From assembly GCA_964016885.1 (NCBI GenBank), contig OZ024748.1:33694599-33758598 (forward strand): a stretch of 64,000 bases of DNA. Direction: 5' to 3'. Positions 34,618 to 48,764 of the stretch are shown here, in pieces. The notes under the pieces are model-generated. The model had not been told where the DNA came from, searched no databases, and worked only from the letters and a program-made list of their open reading frames with translations. This stretch comes from Eledone cirrhosa (Eukaryota > Mollusca > Cephalopoda > Octopoda > Eledonidae). How positions within the stretch are numbered: the first letter of the stretch is position 1; each line of letters begins with the position of its first letter. A program made the translations under genes and the position numbers.

Positions 34618-37600
34618 GTGGTTGACATTATGTGGAGTGAATTAGTGGTGGTGGACATTAGGAGGAGTGAATCAGTGGTGTTGGCCATTAGGAGGAGTGA
34701 GTCAGTGGTGGTGGACATTAGGAGGAGTGAATCAGTGGTGGTGTGGTTGACATTAGGTGGAGTGAATCAGTGGTGGTGGACATTAGATAGAGTGAACCAG
34801 TGGTGGTGGACATTAGGTGGAGTGATTAAGTGGTGGTGGACATTAGGTTGAGTGAATCAGTGGTGGTGGACATTAGGAGGAGTGAATCAGTGGTGGTGTG
34901 GTTGACATTAGGTGGAGTGAATCAGTGGTGGTGGACATTAGATAGAGTGAATCAGTGGTGGTGGACATTAGGTGGAGTGATTAAGTGGTGGTGGACATTA
35001 GGTTGAGTGAATCAGTGGTGGTGGACATTAGGTGGAGTGAATCAGTGGTGGTGTGGTTGACATTAGGTGGAGTGAATCAGTGGTGGTGTACATTAGTTGG
35101 AGTGAATCAGTGGTGGTAGACATTAGCTGGTGTAAATCAGTGGTGGTGGACATTAGGTAGAGTGAATCATTGGTGGTGGACATTAGCTGGAGTGAATCAG
35201 TAGTGGGGTGGCGGACATTAGGTGGAGTTGATCAGTGGTGGTGGACATTAGGTGGAGTCAATCATTGGTGGTGTGGTGGACATTAGGTAGAGTGAATCAC
35301 TGGTGGTGGACATTAGGTGGAGTGAATCAGTGGTGGTTGACATTTGGTGGAGTGAATCAGTGGTGGTGGACATTAGGTGGAGTGAATTAGTGGTGGTGGA
35401 CATTAGGTGGAGTGAATCAGTGGTGGTGGACATTAGGTGGAGCGAATCAGTGGTGGTGGACATTAAGTAGAGTGAATCAGTGGTGGTGGACATTAGGTGG
35501 AGTGAATTAGTGGCAGTGTGGTTGTCATTAGGTGGAGTGAATCAGTTGTGGTGGACATTAGGTGGAGTGAATCAGTGGTGGTGGACATTAAGTAGAGTGA
35601 ATCAGTGGTGGTGGACATTAGGTGGAGTGAATCAGTGGTGGTGGACATTAAGTAGAGTGAATCAATGGTGGTGGACATTAAGTAGACTGAATCAGTGGTG
35701 GTGGACATTAGTTGGAGTGAATCAGTGGTGGTATGGTGGACATTAGGTCGAGTGAATCAGTGGTGGTGGACATCAGGTACTGTCAATCAGGGGTGGTGGA
35801 CATTAGGTGGAGTGAATCAGTAGTGGCGTGGTTGACATTAGGTAGAGTGAATCAGTGGTGGTGGACATTAGGTGGAGTGAATCAGTGGTGGTGGACATTA
35901 AGTAGAGTGAATCAGTGGTGGTGGACATTAAGTAGAGTGAATCAATGGTGGTGGACATTAAGTAGACTGAATCAGTGGTGGTGGACATTAGTTGGAGTGA
36001 ATCAGTGGTGGTGTTGTGGACATTAGGTCGAGTGAATCAGTGGTGGTGGACATCAGGTACTGTCAATCAGGGGTGGTGGACATTAGGTGGAGTGAATCAG
36101 TAGTGGCGTGGTTGACATTAGGTAGAGTGAATCAGTGGTGGTGGAAATTAGGTGGAGTGCATCAGTGGTGGTGTGGTTGACATTAGGTTAAGTGAATTAG
36201 TGTTGGTTGACATTAGGTAGAGTGAATCAGTGGTGGTGGACATTAGGTGGAGTGAATCAGTGGTGGCGGACATTAGGAGGAGTGAATCAGTGGTGGTGGA
36301 CATTAGGTGGAGTGAATCGGTGGTGGTGTGGTTGACATTAGGTGGAGTGAATTAGTGGTGGTGGACATTAGGTGGAGTGAATCAGTGGTGGTGGACATTA
36401 GGTGGAGTGAATCGGTGGTGGTGTGGTTGACATTAGGTGGAGTGAATTAGTGGTGGTGGACATTAGGTGGAGTGAATCAGTGGTGGTGGACATTAGGAGT
36501 AGTGAATCAGTGGTGTTGGACATTAGGAGGAGTGAATCAGTGGTGGTGGACATTAGTTGGCGTGAATCAGTGGTGGTGCACATTAAGTAGACTGAATCAG
36601 TGGTGGTGGACATTAGGTGGAGTGAATCAGTAGTGGTGGACATTAGGTGGAGTGAATAAGTGGTGGTGGATATTAGGAGGAGTGAATCAGTGGTGGTGGA
36701 CATTAGGTGGAGTGAATAAGTGGTGGTGGACATTAGGTGGAGTGGATAAGTGGTGGTGGATATTAGGAGGAGTGAATCAGTGGTGGTGGACATTAGGTGG
36801 AGTGAATAAGTGGTGGTGGATATTAGGTGGAGTGAATAAGTGGTGGTGGACATTAGGTGGAGTGAATAAGTGGTGGTGGATATTAGGAGGAGTGAATCAG
36901 TGGTGGTAGACATTAGGTGGAGTGAATCAGTGGTGGTGGACATTAGGTGGAGTGAATCAGTGATGGTGGACATTAGGTGGAGTGAATAAGTGGTGGTGGA
37001 TATTAGGAGGAGTGAATAAGTGGTGGTGGATATTAGGAGGAGTGAATCAGTGGTGGTGGACATTAGGTGGAGTGAATAAGTGGTGGTGGATATTAGGAGG
37101 AGTGAATAAGTGGTGGTGGATATTAGGAGGAGTGAATCAGTGGTGGTGGACATTAGGAGGAGTGAATCAGTGGTGGTGGACATTAGGTGGAGTGAATAAG
37201 TGGTGGTGGACATTAAGTGGAGTGAATAAGTGGTGGTGGATATTAGGTGGAGTGAATCAGTGGTGGTGGACATTAGGTGGAGTGAATAAGTGGTGGCGTG
37301 GAGTGAATCAGTGGTGGTGGATATTAGGTGGAGTGAATAAGTGGTGGTGGATATTAGGTGGAGTGAATAAGTGGTGGTGGATATTAGGTGGAGTGAATCA
37401 GTGGTGGTGGACATTAGGTGGAGTGAATCAGTGGTGGCGTGGAGTGAATCAGTGGTGGCGTGGTTGACATTAGGTAGAGTGAATCAGTGGTGGTGGACAT
37501 TAGGTGGAGTGAATCAGTGGTGGTGTGGTGGACATTAGTTGGAGTGAATCAGTGGTGGTGGACATCAGGTACTGTCAATCAGTGGTGGTGGACATTAGGT

Positions 37601-37719
37601 GGAGTGAATCAGTGGTGGCGTGGTTGACATTAGGTAGAGTGAATCAGTGGTGGTGGAAATTAGTTGGAGTGTATCAGTGGTGGTGTGCTGGACATTAGGT
37701 GGAGTGAATCAGTGGTGGT
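34618..37719. repeat. 3.1-kb super-unit, copy A (3,102 bp)
   Basis: It starts at the ATTATGTGGAG marker. The first 1.1 kb is a constant block with GTGTTGGCCATTAGG, GAACCAGTGG, GTGATTAAGTGG and GTGTACATTAGTTGG units. Two tandem 280-bp stretches with CATCAGGTACTGTCAATCAG follow, starting near 35733. The GAATAAG-rich variable block (36.6-37.4 kb) comes next. Private variant shared with the next copy: GGTTGACATTTGGTGG near 35336. Confidence 0.92.
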
Positions 37720-40700
37720 GTGGTTGACATTATGTGGAGTGAATTAGTGGTGGTGGACATTAGGAGGAGTGAATCAGTGGTGTTGGCCATTAGGAGGAGT
37801 GAGTCAGTGGTGGTGGACATTAGGAGGAGTGAATCAGTGGTGGTGTGGTTGACATTAGGTGGAGTGAATCAGTGGTGGTGGACATTAGATAGAGTGAACC
37901 AGTGGTGGTGGACATTAGGTGGAGTGATTAAGTGGTGGTGGACATTAGGTTGAGTGAATCAGTGGTGGTGGACATTAGGAGGAGTGAATCAGTGGTGGTG
38001 TGGTTGACATTAGGTGGAGTGAATCAGTGGTGGTGGACATTAGATAGAGTGAATCAGTGGTGGTGGACATTAGGTGGAGTGATTAAGTGGTGGTGGACAT
38101 TAGGTTGAGTGAATCAGTGGTGGTGGACATTAGGTGGAGTGAATCAGTGGTGGTGTGGTTGACATTAGGTGGAGTGAATCAGTGGTGGTGTACATTAGTT
38201 GGAGTGAATCAGTGGTGGTAGACATTAGCTGGTGTAAATCAGTGGTGGTGGACATTAGGTAGAGTGAATCATTGGTGGTGGACATTAGCTGGAGTGAATC
38301 AGTAGTGGGGTGGCGGACATTAGGTGGAGTTGATCAGTGGTGGTGGACATTAGGTGGAGTCAATCATTGGTGGTGTGGTGGACATTAGGTAGAGTGAATC
38401 ACTGGTGGTGGACATTAGGTGGAGTGAATCAGTGGTGGTTGACATTTGGTGGAGTGAATCAGTGGTGGTGGACATTAGGTGGAGTGAATTAGTGGTGGTG
38501 GACATTAGGTGGAGTGAATCAGTGGTGGTGGACATTAGGTGGAGCGAATCAGTGGTGGTGGACATTAAGTAGAGTGAATCAGTGGTGGTGGACATTAGGT
38601 GGAGTGAATTAGTGGCAGTGTGGTTGTCATTAGGTGGAGTGAATCAGTTGTGGTGGACATTAGGTGGAGTGAATCAGTGGTGGTGGACATTAAGTAGAGT
38701 GAATCAGTGGTGGTGGACATTAGGTGGAGTGAATCAGTGGTGGTGGACATTAAGTAGAGTGAATCAATGGTGGTGGACATTAAGTAGACTGAATCAGTGG
38801 TGGTGGACATTAGTTGGAGTGAATCAGTGGTGGTGTGGTGGACATTAGGTCGAGTGAATCAGTGGTGGTGGACATCAGGTACTGTCAATCAGGGGTGGTG
38901 GACATTAGGTGGAGTGAATCAGTAGTGGCGTGGTTGACATTAGGTAGAGTGAATCAGTGGTGGTGGACATTAGGTGGAGTGAATCAGTGGTGGTGGACAT
39001 TAAGTAGAGTGAATCAGTGGTGGTGGACATTAAGTAGAGTGAATCAATGGTGGTGGACATTAAGTAGACTGAATCAGTGGTGGTGGACATTAGTTGGAGT
39101 GAATCAGTGGTGGTGTGGTGGACATTAGGTCGAGTGAATCAGTGGTGGTGGACATCAGGTACTGTCAATCAGGGGTGGTGGACATTAGGTGGAGTGAATC
39201 AGTAGTGGCGTGGTTGACATTAGGTAGAGTGAATCAGTGGTGGTGGAAATTAGGTGGAGTGCATCAGTGGTGGTGTGGTTGACATTAGGTTAAGTGAATT
39301 AGTGTTGGTTGACATTAGGTAGAGTGAATCAGTGGTGGTGGACATTAGGTGGAGTGAATCAGTGGTGGCGGACATTAGGAGGAGTGAATCAGTGGTGGTG
39401 GACATTAGGTGGAGTGAATCGGTGGTGGTGTGGTTGACATTAGGTGGAGTGAATTAGTGGTGGTGGACATTAGGTGGAGTGAATCAGTGGTGGTGGACAT
39501 TAGGTGGAGTGAATCGGTGGTGGTGTGGTTGACATTAGGTGGAGTGAATTAGTGGTGGTGGACATTAGGTGGAGTGAATCAGTGGTGGTGGACATTAGGA
39601 GTAGTGAATCAGTGGTGTTGGACATTAGGAGGAGTGAATCAGTGGTGGTGGACATTAGTTGGCGTGAATCAGTGGTGGTGCACATTAAGTAGACTGAATC
39701 AGTGGTGGTGGACATTAGGTGGAGTGAATCAGTAGTGGTGGACATTAGGTGGAGTAAATAAGTGGTGGTGGATATTAGGAGGAGTGAATCAGTGGTGGTG
39801 GACATTAGGTGGAGTGAATAAGTGGTGGTGGACATTAGGTGGAGTGGATAAGTGGTGGTGGATATTAGGAGGAGTGAATCAGTGGTGGTGGACATTAGGT
39901 GGAGTGAATAAGTGGTGGTGGATATTAGGTGGAGTGAATAAGTGGTGGTGGACATTAGGTTGAGTGAATAAGTGGTGGTGGATATTAGGAGGAGTGAATC
40001 AGTGGTGGTAGACATTAGGTGGAGTGAATCAGTGGTGGTGGACATTAGGTGGAGTGAATCAGTGATGGTGGACATTAGGTGGAGTGAATAAGTGGTGGTG
40101 GATATTAGGAGGAGTGAATAAGTGGTGGTGGATATTAGGAGGAGTGAATCAGTGGTGGTGGACATTAGGTGGAGTGAATAAGTGGTGGTGGATATTAGGA
40201 GGAGTGAATAAGTGGTGGTGGATATTAGGAGGAGTGAATCAGTGGTGGTGGACATTAGGTGGAGTGAATAAGTGGTGGTGGATATTAGGAGGAGTGAATA
40301 AGTGGTGGTGGATATTAGGAGGAGTGAATCAGTGGTGGTGGACATTAGGAGGAGTGAATCAGTGGTGGTGGACATTAGGTGGAGTGAATAAGTGGTGGTG
40401 GACATTAAGTGGAGTGAATAAGTGGTGGTGGATATTAGGTGGAGTGAATCAGTGGTGGTGGACATTAGGTGGAGTGAATAAGTGGTGGCGTGGAGTGAAT
40501 CAGTGGTGGTGGATATTAGGTGGAGTGAATAAGTGGTGGTGGATATTAGGTGGAGTGAATAAGTGGTGGTGGATATTAGGTGGAGTGAATCAGTGGTGGT
40601 GGACATTAGGTGGAGTGAATCAGTGGTGGCGTGGAGTGAATCAGTGGTGGCGTGGTTGACATTAGGTAGAGTGAATCAGTGGTGGTGGACATTAGGTGGA

Positions 40701-40911
40701 GTGAATCAGTGGTGGTGTGGTGGACATTAGTTGGAGTGAATCAGTGGTGGTGGACATCAGGTACTGTCAATCAGTGGTGGTGGACATTAGGTGGAGTGAA
40801 TCAGTGGTGGCGTGGTTGACATTAGGTAGAGTGAATCAGTAGTGGTGGAAATTAGTTGGAGTGTATCAGTGGTGGTGTGCTGGACATTAGGTGGAGTGAA
40901 TCAGTGGTGGT
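37720..40911. repeat. 3.1-kb super-unit, copy B (3,192 bp)
   Basis: Nearly identical to copy A at offset 3,102. It is 90 bp longer because the trimer GAATAAG / GAATAAG / GAATCAG (90 bp) occurs three times (40084-40353) rather than twice. It shares the GACATTTGGTGG variant (near 38441) and GTTGTGGTGGAC with copy A, which pairs the two. The sub-block near 40.0-40.6 kb is the most variable part. Confidence 0.92.
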
Positions 40912-43198
40912 GTGGTTGACATTATGTGGAGTGAATTAGTGGTGGTGGACATTAGGAGGAGTGAATCAGTGGTGTTGGCCATTAGGAGGAGTGAGTCAGT
41001 GGTGGTGGACATTAGGAGGAGTGAATCAGTGGTGGTGTGGTTGACATTAGGTGGAGTGAATCAGTGGTGGTGGACATTAGATAGAGTGAACCAGTGGTGG
41101 TGGACATTAGGTGGAGTGATTAAGTGGTGGTGGACATTAGGTTGAGTGAATCAGTGGTGGTGGACATTAGGAGGAGTGAATCAGTGGTGGTGTGGTTGAC
41201 ATTAGGTGGAGTGAATCAGTGGTGGTGGACATTAGATAGAGTGAATCAGTGGTGGTGGACATTAGGTGGAGTGATTAAGTGGTGGTGGACATTAGGTTGA
41301 GTGAATCAGTGGTGGTGGACATTAGGTGGAGTGAATCAGTGGTGGTGTGGTTGACATTAGGTGGAGTGAATCAGTGGTGGTGTACATTAGTTGGAGTGAA
41401 TCAGTGGTGGTAGACATTAGCTGGTGTAAATCAGTGGTGGTGGACATTAGGTAGAGTGAATCATTGGTGGTGGACATTAGCTGGAGTGAATCAGTAGTGG
41501 GGTGGCGGACATTAGGTGGAGTTGATTAGTGGTGGTGGACATTAGGTGGAGTCAATCATTGGTGGTGTGGTGGACATTAGGTAGAGTGAATCACTGGTGG
41601 TGGACATTAGGTGGAGTGAATCAGTGGTGGTTGACATTAGGTGGAGTGAATCAGTGGTGGTGGACATTAGGTGGAGTGAATTAGTGGTGGTGGACATTAG
41701 GTGGAGTGAATCAGTGGTGGTGGACATTAGGTGGAGCGAATCAGTGGTGGTGGACATTAAGTAGAGTGAATCAGTGGTGGTGGACATTAGGTGGAGTGAA
41801 TTAGTGGCAGTGTTGTTGTCATTAGGTGGAGTGAATCAGTGGTGGTGGACATTAGGTGGAGTGAATCAGTGGTGGTGGACATTAAGTAGAGTGAATCAGT
41901 GGTGGTGGACATTAGGTGGAGTGAATCAGTGGTGGTGGACATTAAGTAGAGTGAATCAATGGTGGTGGACATTAAGTAGACTGAATCAGTGGTGGTGGAC
42001 ATTAGTTGGAGTGAATCAGTGGTGGTGTGGTGGACATTAGGTCGAGTGAATCAGTGGTGGTGGACATCAGGTACTGTCAATCAGGGGTGGTGGACATTAG
42101 GTGGAGTGAATCAGTAGTGGCGTGGTTGACATTAGGTAGAGTGAATCAGTGGTGGTGGACATTAGGTGGAGTGAATCAGTGGTGGTGGACATTAAGTAGA
42201 GTGAATCAGTGGTGGTGGACATTAAGTAGAGTGAATCAATGGTGGTGGACATTAAGTAGACTGAATCAGTGGTGGTGGACATTAGTTGGAGTGAATCAGT
42301 GGTGGTGTGGTGGACATTAGGTCGAGTGAATCAGTGGTGGTGGACATCAGGTACTGTCAATCAGGGGTGGTGGACATTAGGTGGAGTGAATCAGTAGTGG
42401 CGTGGTTGACATTAGGTAGAGTGAATCAGTGGTGGTGGAAATTAGGTGGAGTGCATCAGTGGTGGTGTGGTTGACATTAGGTTAAGTGAATTAGTGTTGG
42501 TTGACATTAGGTAGAGTGAATCAGTGGTGGTGGACATTAGGTGGAGTGAATCAGTGGTGGCGGACATTAGGAGGAGTGAATCAGTGGTGGTGGACATTAG
42601 GTGGAGTGAATCGGTGGTGGTGTGGTTGACATTAGGTGGAGTGAATTAGTGGTGGTGGACATTAGGTGGAGTGAATAAGTGGTGGTGGACATTAAGTGGA
42701 GTGAATAAGTGGTGGTGGATATTAGGTGGAGTGAGTCAGTGGTGGTGGACATTAGGTGGAGTGAATAAGTGGTGGCGTGGAGTGAATCAGTGGTGGTGGA
42801 TATTAGGTGGAGTGAATAAGTGGTGGTGGATATTAGGTGGAGTGAATAAGTGGTGGTGGATATTAGGTGGAGTGAATCAGTGGTGGTGGACATTAGGTGG
42901 AGTGAATCAGTGGTGGCGTGGAGTGAATCAGTGGTGGCGTGGTTGACATTAGGTAGAGTGAATCAGTGGTGGTGGACATTAGGTGGAGTGAATCAGTGGT
43001 GGTGTGGTGGACATTAGTTGGAGTGAATCAGTGGTGGTGGACATCAGGTACTGTCAATCAGTGGTGGTGGACATTAGGTGGAGTGAATCAGTGGTGGCGT
43101 GGTTGACATTAGGTAGAGTGAATCAGTGGTGGTGGAAATTAGTTGGAGTGTATCAGTGGTGGTGTGCTGGACATTAGGTGGAGTGAATCAGTGGTGGT
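40912..43198. repeat. 3.1-kb super-unit, copy C (2,287 bp, internal deletion)
   Basis: The constant part matches copy B at offset 3,192 as far as about 42660, then jumps to offset 2,287. About 905 bp of the GAATAAG-rich block, 30 units plus 5 bp, is therefore absent. It carries GCAGTGTTGTTGTC near 41806 where copies A and B have GCAGTGTGGTTGTC, a variant shared only with copy D. Confidence 0.92.
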
Positions 43199-46100
43199 GT
43201 GGTTGACATTATGTGGAGTGAATTAGTGGTGGTGGACATTAGGAGGAGTGAATCAGTGGTGTTGGCCATTAGGAGGAGTGAGTCAGTGGTGGTGGACATT
43301 AGGAGGAGTGAATCAGTGGTGGTGTGGTTGACATTAGGTGGAGTGAATCAGTGGTGGTGGACATTAGATAGAGTGAACCAGTGGTGGTGGACATTAGGTG
43401 GAGTGATTAAGTGGTGGTGGACATTAGGTTGAGTGAATCAGTGGTGGTGGACATTAGGAGGAGTGAATCAGTGGTGGTGTGGTTGACATTAGGTGGAGTG
43501 AATCAGTGGTGGTGGACATTAGATAGAGTGAATCAGTGGTGGTGGACATTAGGTGGAGTGATTAAGTGGTGGTGGACATTAGGTTGAGTGAATCAGTGGT
43601 GGTGGACATTAGGTGGAGTGAATCAGTGGTGGTGTGGTTGACATTAGGTGGAGTGAATCAGTGGTGGTGTACATTAGTTGGAGTGAATCAGTGGTGGTAG
43701 ACATTAGCTGGTGTAAATCAGTGGTGGTGGACATTAGGTAGAGTGAATCATTGGTGGTGGACATTAGCTGGAGTGAATCAGTAGTGGGGTGGCGGACATT
43801 AGGTGGAGTTGATCAGTGGTGGTGGACATTAGGTGGAGACAATCATTGGTGGTGTGGTGGACATTAGGTAGAGTGAATCACTGGTGGTGGACATTAGGTG
43901 GAGTGAATCAGTGGTGGTTGACATTAGGTGGAGTGAATCAGTGGTGGTGGACATTAGGTGGAGTGAATTAGTGGTGGTGGACATTAGGTGGAGTGAATCA
44001 GTGGTGGTGGACATTAGATGGAGCGAATCAGTGGTGGTGGACATTAAGTAGAGTGAATCAGTGGTGGTGGACATTAGGTGGAGTGAATTAGTGGCAGTGT
44101 TGTTGTCATTAGGTGGAGTGAATCAGTGGTGGTGGACATTAGGTGGAGTGAATCAGTGGTGGTGGACATTAAGTAGAGTGAATCAGTGGTGGTGGACATT
44201 AGGTGGAGTGAATCAGTGGTGGTGGACATTAAGTAGAGTGAATCAATGGTGGTGGACATTAAGTAGACTGAATCAGTGGTGGTGGACATTAGTTGGAGTG
44301 AATCAGTGGTGGTGTGGTGGACATTAGGTCGAGTGAATCAGTGGTGGTGGACATCAGGTACTGTCAATCAGGGGTGGTGGACATTAGGTGGAGTGAATCA
44401 GTAGTGGCGTGGTTGACATTAGGTAGAGTGAATCAGTGGTGGTGGACATTAGGTGGAGTGAATCAGTGGTGGTGGACATTAAGTAGAGTGAATCAGTGGT
44501 GGTGGACATTAAGTAGAGTGAATCAATGGTGGTGGACATTAAGTAGACTGAATCAGTGGTGGTGGACATTAGTTGGAGTGAATCAGTGGTGGTGTGGTGG
44601 ACATTAGGTCGAGTGAATCAGTGGTGGTGGACATCAGGTACTGTCAATCAGGGGTGGTGGACATTAGGTGGAGTGAATCAGTAGTGGCGTGGTTGACATT
44701 AGGTAGAGTGAATCAGTGGTGGTGGAAATTAGGTGGAGTGCATCAGTGGTGGTGTGGTTGACATTAGGTTAAGTGAATTAGTGTTGGTTGACATTAGGTA
44801 GAGTGAATCAGTGGTGGTGGACATTAGGTGGAGTGAATCAGTGGTGGCGGACATTAGGAGGAGTGAATCAGTGGTGGTGGACATTAGGTGGAGTGAATCG
44901 GTGGTGGTGTGGTTGACATTAGGTGGAGTGAATTAGTGGTGGTGGACATTAGGTGGAGTGAATCAGTGGTGGTGGACATTAGGTGGAGTGAATCGGTGGT
45001 GGTGTGGTTGACATTAGGTGGAGTGAATTAGTGGTGGTGGACATTAGGTGGAGTGAATCAGTGGTGGTGGACATTAGGAGTAGTGAATCAGTGGTGTTGG
45101 ACATTAGGAGGAGTGAATCAGTGGTGGTGGACATTAGTTGGCGTGAATCAGTGGTGGTGCACATTAAGTAGACTGAATCAGTGGTGGTGGACATTAGGTG
45201 GAGTGAATCAGTAGTGGTGGACATTACGTGGAGTGAATAAGTGGTGGTGGATATTAGGAGGAGTGAATCAGTGGTGGTGGACATTAGGTGGAGTGAATAA
45301 GTGGTGGTGGACATTAGGTGGAGTGGATAAGTGGTGGTGGATATTAGGAGGAGTGAATCAGTGGTGGTGGACATTAGGTGGAGTGAATAAGTGGTGGTGG
45401 ATATTAGGTGGAGTGAATAAGTGGTGGTGGACATTAGGTGGAGTGAATAAGTGGTGGTGGATATTAGGAGGAGTGAATCAGTGGTGGTAGACATTAGGTG
45501 GAGTGAATCAGTGGTGGTGGACATTAGGTGGAGTGAATCAGTGATGGTGGACACTAGGTGGAGTGAATAAGTGGTGGTGGATATTAGGAGGAGTGAATCA
45601 GTGGTGGTGGACATTAGGTGGAGTGAATCAGTGGTGGTGGACATTAGGTGGAGTGAATAAGTGGTGGTGGATATTAGGAGGAGTGAATCAGTGGTGGTAG
45701 ACATTAGGTGGAGTGAATCAGTGGTGGTGGACATTAGGTGGAGTGAATCAGTGGTGGTGGACATTAGGTGGAGTGAATCAGTGATGGTGGAATTAGGTGG
45801 AGTGAATAAGTGGTGGTGGATATTAGGAGGAGTGAATCAGTGGTGGTGGACATTAGGAGGAGTGAATCAGTGGTGGTGGACATTAGGTGGAGTGAATAAG
45901 TGGTGGTGGATATTAGGAGGAGTGAATCAGTGGTGGTGGACATTAGGTGGAGTGAATAAGTGGTGGTGGATATTAGGAGGAGTGAATAAGTGGTGGTGGA
46001 TATTAGGAGGAGTGAATCAGTGGTGGTGGACATTAGGTGGAGTGAATAAGTGGTGGTGGATATTAGGAGGAGTGAATAAGTGGTGGTGGATATTAGGAGG

Positions 46101-46779
46101 AGTGAATCAGTGGTGGTGGACATTAGGTGGAGTGAATAAGTGGTGGTGGATATTAGGAGGAGTGAATAAGTGGTGGTGGATATTAGGAGGAGTGAATCAG
46201 TGGTGGTGGACATTAGGAGGAGTGAATCAGTGGTGGTGGACATTAGGTGGAGTGAATAAGTGGTGGTGGACATTAAGTGGAGTGAATAAGTGGTGGTGGA
46301 TATTAGGTGGAGTGAATCAGTGGTGGTGGACATTAGGTGGAGTGAATAAGTGGTGGCGTGGAGTGAATCAGTGGTGGTGGATATTAGGTGGAGTGAATAA
46401 GTGGTGGTGGATATTAGGTGGAGTGAATAAGTGGTGGTGGATATTAGGTGGAGTGAATCAGTGGTGGTGGACATTAGGTGGAGTGAATCAGTGGTGGCGT
46501 GGAGTGAATCAGTGGTGGCGTGGTTGACATTAGGTAGAGTGAATCAGTGGTGGTGGACATTAGGTGGAGTGAATCAGTGGTGGTGTGGTGGACATTAGTT
46601 GGAGTGAATCAGTGGTGGTGGACATCAGGTACTGTCAATCAGTGGTGGTGGACATTAGGTGGAGTGAATCAGTGGTGGCGTGGTTGACATTAGGTAGAGT
46701 GAATCAGTGGTGGTGGAAATTAGTTGGAGTGTATCAGTGGTGGTGTGCTGGACATTAGGTGGAGTGAATCAGTGGTGGT
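43199..46779. repeat. 3.1-kb super-unit, copy D (3,581 bp)
   Basis: It has the same constant block and the GCAGTGTTGTTGTC variant of copy C. Its GAATAAG-rich block (45.2-46.5 kb) is the full-length, expanded form. One unit is 29 bp (GATGGTGGAATTAGGTGG near 45784), which breaks the open minus-strand frame. The block also carries GTGGATAAG near 45324, as do copies A and B. Confidence 0.92.
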
Positions 46780-48764
46780 GTGGTTGACATTATGTGGAGT
46801 GAATTAGTGGTGGTGGACATTAGGAGGAGTGAATCAGTGGTGTTGGCCATTAGGAGGAGTGAGTCAGTGGTGGTGGACATTAGGAGGAGTGAATCAGTGG
46901 TGGTGTGGTTGACATTAGGTGGAGTGAATCAGTGGTGGTGGACATTAGATAGAGTGAACCAGTGGTGGTGGACATTAGGTGGAGTGATTAAGTGGTGGTG
47001 GACATTAGGTTGAGTGAATCAGTGGTGGTGCACATTAGGAGGAGTGAATCAGTGGTGGTGTGGTTGACATTAGGTGGAGTGAATCAGTGGTGGTGGACAT
47101 TAGATAGAGTGAATCAGTGGTGGTGGACATTAGGTGGAGTGATTAAGTGGTGGTGGACATTAGGTTGAGTGAATCAGTGGTGGTGGACATTAGGTGGAGT
47201 GAATCAGTGGTGGTGTGGTTGACATTAGGTGGAGTGAATCAGTGGTGGTGTACATTAGTTGGAGTGAATCAGTGGTGGTAGACATTAGCTGGTGTAAATC
47301 AGTGGTGGTGGATATTAGGTAGAGTGAATCATTGGTGGTGGACATTAGCTGGAGTGAATCAGTAGTGGGGTGGCGGACATTAGGTGGAGTTGATCAGTGG
47401 TGGTGGACATTAGGTGGAGTCAATCATTGGTGGTGTGGTGGACATTAGGTAGAGTGAATCACTGGTGGTGGACATTAGGTGGAGTGAATCAGTGGTGGTT
47501 GACATTAGGTGGAGTGAATCAGTGGTGGTGGACATTAGGTGGAGTGAATTAGTGGTGGTGGACATTAGGTGGAGTGAATCAGTGGTGGTGGACATTAGGT
47601 GGAGCGAATCAGTGGTGGTGGACATTAAGTAGAGTGAATCAGTGGTGGTGGACATTAGGTGGAGTGAACTAGTGGCAGTGTGGTTGTCATTAGGTGGAGT
47701 GAATCAGTGGTGGTGGACATTAGGTGGAGTGAATCAGTGGTGGTGGACATTAAGTAGAGTGAATCAGTGGTGGTGGACATTAGGTGGAGTGAATCAGTGG
47801 TGGTGGACATTAAGTAGAGTGAATCAATGGTGGTGGACATTAAGTAGACTGAATCAGTGGTGGTGGACATTAGTTGGAGTGAATCAGTGGTGGTGTGGTG
47901 GACATTAGGTCGAGTGAATCAGTGGTGGTGGACATCAGGTACTGTCAATCAGGGGTGGTGGACATTAGGTGGAGTGAATCAGTAGTGGCGTGGTTGACAT
48001 TAGGTAGAGTGAATCAGTGGTGGTGGACATTAGGTGGAGTGAATCAGTGGTGGTGGACATTAAGTAGAGTGAATCAGTGGTGGTGGACATTAAGTAGAGT
48101 GAATCAATGGTGGTGGACATTAAGTAGACTGAATCAGTGGTGGTGGACATTAGTTGGAGTGAATCAGTGGTGGTGTGGTGGACATTAGGTCGAGTGAATC
48201 AGTGGTGGTGGACATCAGGTACTGTCAATCAGGGGTGGTGGACATTAGGTGGAGTGAATCAGTAGTGGCGTGGTTGACATTAGGTAGAGTGAATCAGTGG
48301 TGGTGGAAATTAGGTGGAGTGCATCAGTGGTGGTGTGGTTGACATTAGGTTAAGTGAATTAGTGGTGGTGGACATTAGGTAGAGTGAATCAGTGGTGGTG
48401 GACATTAGGTGGAGTGAATCAGTGGTGGCGGACATTAGGAGGAGTGAATCAGTGGTGGTGGACATTAGGTGGAGTGAATCGGTGGTGGTGTGGTTGACAT
48501 TAGGTGGAGTGAATTAGTGGTGGTGGACATTAGGTGGAGTGAATCAGTGGTGGTGGACATTAGGTGGAGTGAATCGGTGGTGGTGTGGTTGACATTAGGT
48601 GGAGTGAATTAGTGGTGGTGGACATTAGGTGGAGTGAATCAGTGGTGGTGGACATTAGGAGTAGTGAATCAGTGGTGGTGGACATTAGTAGGAGTGAATC
48701 AGTGGTGGTGGACATTAGGTGGAGTTAATCAGTGGTGGTGGACATTAGGTGGAGTTAATCAGTT

